From: Candidatus Cloacimonadota bacterium | GTDB lineage: Bacteria > Cloacimonadota > Cloacimonadia > Cloacimonadales > TCS61 | NCBI GenBank assembly: GCA_029932755.1 | Contig: JAOZPK010000098.1 | Coordinates: forward strand, 1 to 8,596 | Direction: 5' to 3' | Length of the DNA stretch: 8,596 nt | In this document: piece by piece, positions 1-4,569 of the stretch | Layout: each line of letters starts with the position of its first letter | Numbering within the stretch: position 1 is the stretch's first letter | Program-made: the position numbers and the translations under genes | Notes under the pieces: model-generated | Database searches by the model: none | Told to the model about the DNA's origin: nothing | Seen by the model: only the letters and a program-made list of their open reading frames with translations

Positions 1-35
1 CGGTCACAGATAATTATTCCAATTTTTTCTTTCAT
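1..35 (-). CDS. 5' end of a gene running off the window, possibly CGGC-domain protein
   Basis: An ATG at 35-33 opens a reading frame with no stop before the window edge: MKEKIGIIICD followed by an incomplete CGN (Arg) codon. It starts one base after the ruvB stop. It is preceded by AGAGGA (41-46) inside the last ruvB codons at good spacing, so it looks translationally coupled to ruvB. A short beta strand ending in I-I-C-D-R near the N-terminus resembles the start of small cysteine-rich CGGC-domain proteins (putative metal binding), but 11 residues cannot prove this. The existence of the gene is better supported than its family. Confidence 0.45.
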   Translation of the reverse strand, partial: MKEKIGIIICD

Positions 36-36
36 A

Positions 37-1068
37 TTATTCCTCTACTATATCAAACACACTCATTTGTGCTTTAGTTGGCTTCATATTAAAATGTTTA
101 TATGTTTTCATTGTTGCTTTTCTACCTTGAGATGTTCTATCTAAAAATCCTTGTTGGATAAGATATGGCTCGTAAATTTCTTCTACGGTTCCGGAATCTT
201 CTCCCAAAGCAACAGCCAGAGTTTTCAGTCCTACAGGTCCGCCATTATAATTTTCTATTAATAATTTTAAAAGGCGTTTATCCATATCATCAAGTCCGGC
301 AAAATCAACATCTAACATTTTAAGAGCTTTTATTGCAATATCTTTAGTAATAATGCCATCACCTTTTATTTGAGCGTAATCGCGAACACGGCGTAAAAGA
401 CGGTTTGCTACTCGTGGTGTTCCGCGGCTGCGACGAGCCATCTCTTTTGTCCCGGCATCTTCCAGAGGGATATTTAATAATCCGGCTGAGCGTTTAATTA
501 TGTGTTCAATACTTTTCACATCGTAATAATCCAGACGCAAAACCAAACCAAATCTAGCTCGCAGGGGAGAGGTTAATAGTCCTGCCCGTGTAGTTGCACC
601 GATAAGCGTGAATGGTTCAATATCAATTGAAAGTGAGCGTGCAGCGGGACCGCTATCTATAATGATCTCCATTTCAAAATCTTCAATGGCAGGATACATA
701 TATTCTTCTACCACATGATTCAGCCGGTGAATTTCATCGATGAAAAAAACGTCGTTTCTCTGTAGATTAGTTAATATCCCTGCCAGGTCAGGAGCTTTTT
801 CTAGAACCGGACCAGAACTTACCTTTATTTCCACACCAAGTTCATTTGAAATGATATGTGCGAGAGTAGTTTTCCCAAGCCCCGGAGGGCCATAAAACAG
901 AATATGGTCGAGTGGTTCTTTGCGCAATTTAGCTGCTTGTATGGAAATATCTAATATCTCTTTTATTTTTTCCTGCCCTACAAATTCATCCAATGATTTC
1001 GGACGCAAGGTACGATCAAAATCTTTTTCTTCCGGTATGTTACCCGGGTCTATAATTCTTTCTAACAT
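37..1068 (-). CDS. ruvB: Holliday junction branch migration DNA helicase RuvB
   Basis: RuvB is the hexameric AAA+ motor that, with RuvA, drives branch migration of Holliday junctions during recombinational repair. The 343-residue product has the usual family length and is complete. Visible features are the N-terminal LRPKSLDEFVGQ segment (21-32), Walker A GPPGLGKT (60-67), Walker B FFIDEIH (108-114), the RuvA-contacting beta-hairpin region (about 131-146), sensor 1 GATTRAG (157-163), the arginine finger in RARFG (R172), sensor 2 RGTPR (R219) and the C-terminal winged helix (about 260-325, with GGPVGLKTLA). The ATG is preceded by AGAGGA overlapping the stop of the upstream small membrane-protein gene, 5 bp away, so the two are probably one transcript. 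No ruvA, ruvC or queA is beside it, unlike many genomes. Identification is near certain from the motifs. Confidence 0.97.
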   Translation of the reverse strand: MLERIIDPGNIPEEKDFDRTLRPKSLDEFVGQEKIKEILDISIQAAKLRKEPLDHILFYGPPGLGKTTLAHIISNELGVEIKVSSGPVLEKAPDLAGILTNLQRNDVFFIDEIHRLNHVVEEYMYPAIEDFEMEIIIDSGPAARSLSIDIEPFTLIGATTRAGLLTSPLRARFGLVLRLDYYDVKSIEHIIKRSAGLLNIPLEDAGTKEMARRSRGTPRVANRLLRRVRDYAQIKGDGIITKDIAIKALKMLDVDFAGLDDMDKRLLKLLIENYNGGPVGLKTLAVALGEDSGTVEEIYEPYLIQQGFLDRTSQGRKATMKTYKHFNMKPTKAQMSVFDIVEE

Positions 1069-1073
1069 TCTCT

Positions 1074-1355
1074 TTATCCTCTATATTTTTTCCATAACAA
1101 CAAAAGTATTAAAGCAGAAATTACAATCCTGATGACAAGGAAAAAAACAAATAATGAATCTCCATAAGTAAAAAGACGTGAAAATATAAACCAGATATAA
1201 TACAATTGACCAATGATGATAGCAAAAGCTATGCCCCAGGCTATGGTAGGTTTTTCTTCATATTCTTTTTTTAATGGATATTGCTGGAAAATCATGTTCC
1301 AGACTAAATATCCTCCACCAATAATGAGTATTGCCAGAAATCTGGGTAAAAGCAT
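1074..1355 (-). CDS. small three-helix membrane protein of unknown function
   Basis: A 93-residue very hydrophobic protein that I do not recognise. Three membrane segments can be seen: about residues 5-24, 38-60 and 66-87. They are separated by a charged loop (QQYPLKKEYEEKP, 25-37) and a short polar turn (SRLFTYGDS, 59-67). The protein ends in a basic tail, WKKYRG, which probably lies in the cytoplasm by the positive-inside rule. There is no signal peptide cleavage motif and no conserved catalytic residue. The ATG has a strong AAAGGAG site about 5 nt upstream (around 1360-1366), which supports real translation. Its stop lies 5 bp before the ruvB start and contributes to the ruvB ribosome-binding region, so it is probably cotranscribed with ruvB. 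Nothing in the sequence ties it functionally to recombination. Confidence 0.75.
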   Translation of the reverse strand: MLLPRFLAILIIGGGYLVWNMIFQQYPLKKEYEEKPTIAWGIAFAIIIGQLYYIWFIFSRLFTYGDSLFVFFLVIRIVISALILLLLWKKYRG

Positions 1356-1422
1356 AAATTCTCCTTTTCTCTTTTCTTACTGATCAATGTGAAGATTCAC
1401 GGAAAACTTTAATTGTGTCAAA

Positions 1423-2052
1423 TTATTCCTTCACCGCAATCGTGGCAGGGCTTCTTCTTCCCACCACAGGACCGTCCATTACTTTGAAGCCAACTGAGAT
1501 CATATTTTTTCTGATTTGTTTGGCACAACTGTAGGTGCTTAGTTTTGCTCCAATCTTCATTTTATTGTATATTTTTTGGAAGATCTCCTCACTCCACATT
1601 TCAGGTTGTTTTTTGGGAGAAAACGGATCGAAAAAAACTCTATTAAATTTGCTATCTGAAAGCTCATCAATTATTTGTAATGCATTTCCCAAAAAGATTT
1701 GAATTCTATTGTTGTTATTATCGGTAACATCCATGCTTTCTGCAATATTTCTAAAATGGGCAAATTCTTTTATTAATATTTCAGGGATCTCAATATCCTT
1801 CATTGCTTCAATAATTTTTTTATCATTTTCCAGAGCAGTTATCTGTAGATTTGCATGATCTTTGCAGGCAGCGATGGAATTATATCCAATCCCGAAACAG
1901 AAATCAAGAATTTGCATTCCGTTATTAATTCCCAGCGCATTTACATGTTTTTCAAATGCTTCTTCAATTGCACCTGAAATGGTGTGGTAATGCTCACTTG
2001 CAGCTTCATTAAAAACCGTGTATGAACCATCTTTAGTTTTAACTAATTTCAT
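1423..2052 (-). CDS. mnmC: stand-alone MnmC2-type (DUF752) tRNA U34 methyltransferase
   Basis: The 209-residue protein matches the methyltransferase half of MnmC, which uses S-adenosylmethionine to convert nm5(s2)U34 to mnm5(s2)U34 in tRNA anticodons. Family landmarks are TKDGSYTVFNE and EHYHTISGAIEEA at the N-terminus (6-32), SAM-binding motif I LDFCFGIGYNS (49-59), the acidic ALEND loop (73-77), the motif-IV block FDPFSPKKQPEMW (141-153), TYSCA (173-177) and the C-terminal GRRSPATIAVKE. The FAD-dependent MnmC1 oxidase domain found C-terminally in E. coli MnmC is absent. Single-domain forms are known, for example in Aquifex, where nm5U is made without MnmC1. The ATG at 2052 lies 9 nt after AAGGA (2062-2066), and this site is the end of an intergenic repeat. 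The 67-bp gap to the next gene shows no clear terminator. Family is confident; exact tRNA substrate is inferred. Confidence 0.85.
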   Translation of the reverse strand: MKLVKTKDGSYTVFNEAASEHYHTISGAIEEAFEKHVNALGINNGMQILDFCFGIGYNSIAACKDHANLQITALENDKKIIEAMKDIEIPEILIKEFAHFRNIAESMDVTDNNNNRIQIFLGNALQIIDELSDSKFNRVFFDPFSPKKQPEMWSEEIFQKIYNKMKIGAKLSTYSCAKQIRKNMISVGFKVMDGPVVGRRSPATIAVKE

Positions 2053-2061
2053 GTTTTATTG

Positions 2062-2124
2062 TCCTTCGACAAGCCTGTCCTGAGCGAAGTCGAAGGGCTC
2101 AAGATGATACAAGCTCAGGACAGG
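2062..2124. repeat. intergenic repeat with interlocked inverted repeats
   Basis: Two inverted repeats interleave. CCTTCGAC (2063-2070) pairs with GTCGAAGG (2089-2096). The loop between them contains CCTGTCCTGAGC (2074-2085), which is the exact reverse complement of GCTCAGGACAGG (2113-2124) outside the stem. This A-B-A'-B' order is the topology of a pseudoknot if transcribed. On the minus strand an open frame (2238-2056) reads FDFAQDRL here, a phrase I associate with mis-annotated small ORFs over this kind of dispersed repeat, so I do not call a protein. The low-coordinate end supplies the AAGGA ribosome site of the methyltransferase gene. Confidence 0.75.
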
Positions 2125-2139
2125 ATTCAATTTTAAATT

Positions 2140-2241
2140 GTCATCCTGAGTATCCGACAGCTGTCGGATGTATCGAAGGATAGTGAATGATTTAAAATCC
2201 TTTCCACTTCGATACCTCTCTTTGTTCGTACTCAGCATGAC
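2140..2241. repeat. large imperfect inverted repeat with central palindromes
   Basis: GTCATCCTGAGTA (2140-2152) is matched with one mismatch by TACTCAGCATGAC (2229-2241). GTATCGAAG (2170-2178) is matched perfectly by CTTCGATAC (2207-2215). Between the left arms lies an 18-bp perfect palindrome ATCCGACAGCTGTCGGAT (2152-2169). The centre holds GATTTAAAATC (2189-2199). The whole behaves as two facing copies of one repeat unit. No gene is credible here. With 2062-2124 it fills most of the 268-bp gap between the permease and the methyltransferase genes. Confidence 0.75.
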
Positions 2242-2270
2242 AGTCTACTTCTTCTTGCTTATCTTATGTT

Positions 2271-2293
2271 CCTTCGTCTACGCTACAAAGTAG
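2271..2293. repeat. short hairpin module in the same non-coding block
   Basis: CTAC (2283-2286) and GTAG (2290-2293) form a small hairpin around AAA. An alternative upstream CTAC (2278-2281) could replace the first arm. It follows CCTTCG (2271-2276), a word shared with the start of the repeat at 2063. It may be a decayed further unit of the repeat block. I see no convincing rho-independent terminator for the permease transcript in 2242-2320. Confidence 0.35.
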
Positions 2294-2320
2294 GAGAGAA
2301 ACAGCAGAGTGAGGTCAATC

Positions 2321-3625
2321 TTATTTATACTTAATCCATTTTATTGCTTCTTTAAGGGATGGTTTTTTACCATACATTAAAATTCCTACGCGGTAGATTT
2401 TAGCGACTAAACTGATAATAAGATAAATTGAAATTCCCATTGTAAAAATGGAAAGAATTGCTCCGCTGGGCAAAGTAGGATGACTGACAGCTATTCGTGC
2501 AAACATTACCGAAGGTGTAAAGAATGGAATTAATGAAGCCCAGAAAGCGGCAGGCGTATCAGGGTTTTGGGCAACTGTGATCATAATGAAAAATCCAATA
2601 ATATTCAGAAAAATAATAGGTGTAAGAAACTGCTGACCTTCATCGGTTGTATTAACCATTGAGCCAACTGCTGCAAAAAGAGTAGCATAAAGCAGAAAAC
2701 CCATAAAAAAATATAATATAAAGAAAGCAAAGACTACGGGTGTAAATTGCAGATTGCCAATAATATTCAATAACTTTGGTGTTTCCACTCCCATCTTAAC
2801 CAAGGCAGGAGTTCCATATGTAGATAAAAGAATAATGAAAGAACCGATAACCGTGAGTTGTGTGATTCCCAGCAGGCATATACCAACTATCTTTCCCATC
2901 ATTAATTCTATTGGTTTTATTGAGGATATAATGGTTTCTGTGATGCGTTGACTTTTCTCCTCGATCACACTGCCTGTTACTGCTTGTCCGTAGATCATAA
3001 TAAACAACATTAGAAGATAGGTAAGCAAATATGTAAGCAGAAAATTGGAAACACCGGATTTACTTATTTCGCCTTTCTCGGTAACTTGATAACTAGTTAG
3101 AGAGATATAACCTGCATACATTTCCTGACGAATTACTTCAGGAGAATAACCCAAATTTTCCAGGCGAATATTTCCCACAGATTTTGAAATGACCCGTTCG
3201 ATATCTCTCAGATCATCAAAGTTGCTCACATTTCTAGCTGAATACTTAACCTGTCTTGAAGTAAGGATATTATCAGGAATAATGAAGAAACCATCAATAA
3301 CTTTTTGAAGTACTTTAGTTCTAAGTTCTTCTAATGTGTTTTCAAGATTCTCTTCCGTTGCATCTATTTCTGTAAAACTGTATTTTAAACTTCCATTCTT
3401 CAAAGTATCTGATAGCATTTCCACCATTTGCGGGAAGATTTTTCCAGTTTGATCAATAACTTCAAAATGTTGAGTGGAAGGTTGGAAGAATCTTCCAAAA
3501 ATAAAGATTCCACCAAACAGGAAAATCAAAATAACAGGAAACATCAAGGTTCCAATGATATAACCTTTCGTTTTAGCACGAGTTAAAAATTCTCTGCTAA
3601 CAACAGCCCATATCTTCTTATTCAT
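2321..3625 (-). CDS. ABC-2 family exporter permease, NatB-like
   Basis: A 434-residue integral membrane subunit of an ABC exporter of the Na+-efflux/NatB type (COG1668-like). The N-terminus MNKKIWAVVSREFLTRAKTK precedes a first membrane helix (about 22-46). A large extracytoplasmic domain follows (about 47-190). Then come roughly six more helices: about 194-214, 240-268, 293-321, 333-352, 361-380 and 388-409. The segment GSVIEEKSQRITETIISS (218-235), just before a helix, is the typical coupling region of this family, and KIYRVGILMYGKKPSLKEA (409-427) is a typical C-terminal tail. The frame extends upstream to 3673, but the start at 3625 is chosen because AAGGAGGA lies 5 nt before it and the N-terminus then matches the family. 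It overlaps the ATPase gene by 8 bp, indicating coupled translation of one complex. The exported substrate cannot be read from the sequence. Confidence 0.9.
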   Translation of the reverse strand: MNKKIWAVVSREFLTRAKTKGYIIGTLMFPVILIFLFGGIFIFGRFFQPSTQHFEVIDQTGKIFPQMVEMLSDTLKNGSLKYSFTEIDATEENLENTLEELRTKVLQKVIDGFFIIPDNILTSRQVKYSARNVSNFDDLRDIERVISKSVGNIRLENLGYSPEVIRQEMYAGYISLTSYQVTEKGEISKSGVSNFLLTYLLTYLLMLFIMIYGQAVTGSVIEEKSQRITETIISSIKPIELMMGKIVGICLLGITQLTVIGSFIILLSTYGTPALVKMGVETPKLLNIIGNLQFTPVVFAFFILYFFMGFLLYATLFAAVGSMVNTTDEGQQFLTPIIFLNIIGFFIMITVAQNPDTPAAFWASLIPFFTPSVMFARIAVSHPTLPSGAILSIFTMGISIYLIISLVAKIYRVGILMYGKKPSLKEAIKWIKYK

Positions 3626-4532
3626 GATCGTCCTCCTTACCATGAGAATGCACGGTTTCAATAAAGATATCATTTAAAGAAGGTTCTTTGATCTCAAATT
3701 TTCTGATTTGGATAATGGGAACTATCTCTTTAAGAAAATCTTGCGATGGCATATCATCTTTCAATTGAATTTCTACATAATTACCGAAATTATCGAATTT
3801 TTTGATATAAGTTGATTCTTTCAGAAAGTCGTCTTTCCCTCCATATTCCAGGTGAATATTGTGTTTTCCAAAGCTTTCCTTCACTTTGCCGATCTTACCG
3901 GAAAGTATCTGCTTTCCTTTGTTGATCAGCATGATCTTGTTGCAGAGCTTTTCGGCACTTTCCATTTGGTGCGTGGAAAAAATGATCGTTGTCCCATTAG
4001 CCTTCAATTCCATGATGATCTCTTTTATCAGTTTAGTGTTGATGGGATCGAGACCAAGAAAAGGTTCATCCAGAATTAGAAGCTTGGGTTTGTGTAAAAT
4101 CGTAGCAATAAACTGCAGCTTTTGCTGCATTCCTTTAGAAAGTTCTTCGATTTTCTTCTTTTTCCACTTCATCAGATCAAGTCTCTTCAACCAGTAATCG
4201 ATTTGTTTCTTAGCTTCGCTCATTTTCATTTCTTTCAGCTTGGCAAGGAATAACAGTACATTCACAAGTTTCATTTTGCGGTAAATACCCCGCTCTTCCG
4301 GTAGATAACCGATCAGGTTTGCTGTTGATTTTTCAGTGCTATTCAGCAATGTCACAGTTCCATTATCTGGAACAATGATGTTCATTATCATGCGGATCAT
4401 GGTAGTTTTTCCTGCACCGTTCGGTCCTAAAACTCCTAACACATCACCTTCTTCGATGGAAAATGAAATATCGTCCACTGCCTTGAGTGATGCAAAACTT
4501 TTGGAAATGTTTTTTACTTCTAATATTGCCAT
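3618..4532 (-). CDS. ABC transporter ATP-binding protein, NatA-like
   Basis: The 304-residue cytoplasmic ATPase powering the adjacent permease. Visible motifs are Walker A GPNGAGKT (36-43, K42), the Q-loop region GYLPEERG (75-82), where Glu takes the usual Gln position as is common in this subfamily, signature LSKGMQQ (131-137), Walker B LLILDEP (151-157, catalytic E156), D-loop GLDP (160-163) and switch H188 in STHQ. Residues from about 200 on form the C-terminal accessory domain (DUF4162-like) typical of NatA-type ATPases, ending EPSLNDIFIETV plus a short His/acidic tail. AAGGAG sits about 6 nt before the ATG. The codons for the tail KEDDH also carry the Shine-Dalgarno and start of the permease. 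The gene begins 37 bp after the stop of the pgi fusion gene and is probably read from the same transcript. Sodium specificity is not demonstrated. Confidence 0.93.
   Translation of the reverse strand: MAILEVKNISKSFASLKAVDDISFSIEEGDVLGVLGPNGAGKTTMIRMIMNIIVPDNGTVTLLNSTEKSTANLIGYLPEERGIYRKMKLVNVLLFLAKLKEMKMSEAKKQIDYWLKRLDLMKWKKKKIEELSKGMQQKLQFIATILHKPKLLILDEPFLGLDPINTKLIKEIIMELKANGTTIIFSTHQMESAEKLCNKIMLINKGKQILSGKIGKVKESFGKHNIHLEYGGKDDFLKESTYIKKFDNFGNYVEIQLKDDMPSQDFLKEIVPIIQIRKFEIKEPSLNDIFIETVHSHGKEDDHE
3631..3638 (-). promoter_or_regulatory. ribosome binding site deciding the permease start
   Basis: AAGGAGGA, an almost perfect anti-16S match, lies 5 nt before the ATG at 3625 and inside the last codons of the ATPase gene. 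It excludes the longer starts at 3673 and 3643, which have no such site, and it fixes an 8-bp gene overlap. Confidence 0.85.
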
Positions 4533-4569
4533 AATATCTCCTTAATAGAGGGTTAGCAACTTTTCGTGA

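Noticed and set aside
920..1132. 70-residue plus-strand ORF
   Set aside because: It crosses the ruvB start and the small membrane-protein end on the other strand, with no conserved features.
1389..1400. GTGAA-GA-TTCAC as a terminator after the methyltransferase gene
   Set aside because: The stem is too short, with a two-base loop and no T-run, so it is likely chance.
2056..2238. 60-residue minus-strand ORF upstream of the methyltransferase gene
   Set aside because: It lies wholly in the palindromic repeat block, and its product reads FDFAQDRL and other repeat-derived words. It has no family resemblance, so it is better explained as a translated repeat.
2242..2320. Promoter for the methyltransferase gene (TTGACC at 2317-2312 or TAAGAT further on)
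   Set aside because: No -10 box at acceptable spacing matches well for either candidate, so no call is made.
3626..3673. N-terminal extension of the permease (start at 3673)
   Set aside because: It would overlap the ATPase gene by 56 bp and lacks a ribosome site, whereas the ATG at 3625 has AAGGAGGA at 5 nt and a family-like N-terminus.
3859..4197. 112-residue plus-strand ORF
   Set aside because: It is antisense to the ABC ATPase signature and Walker B region and has no independent support.
3618..4532. Missing Q-loop glutamine in the ABC ATPase as a sign of inactivity
   Set aside because: The GYLPEERG form is usual in NatA-type ATPases and all other motifs are intact.
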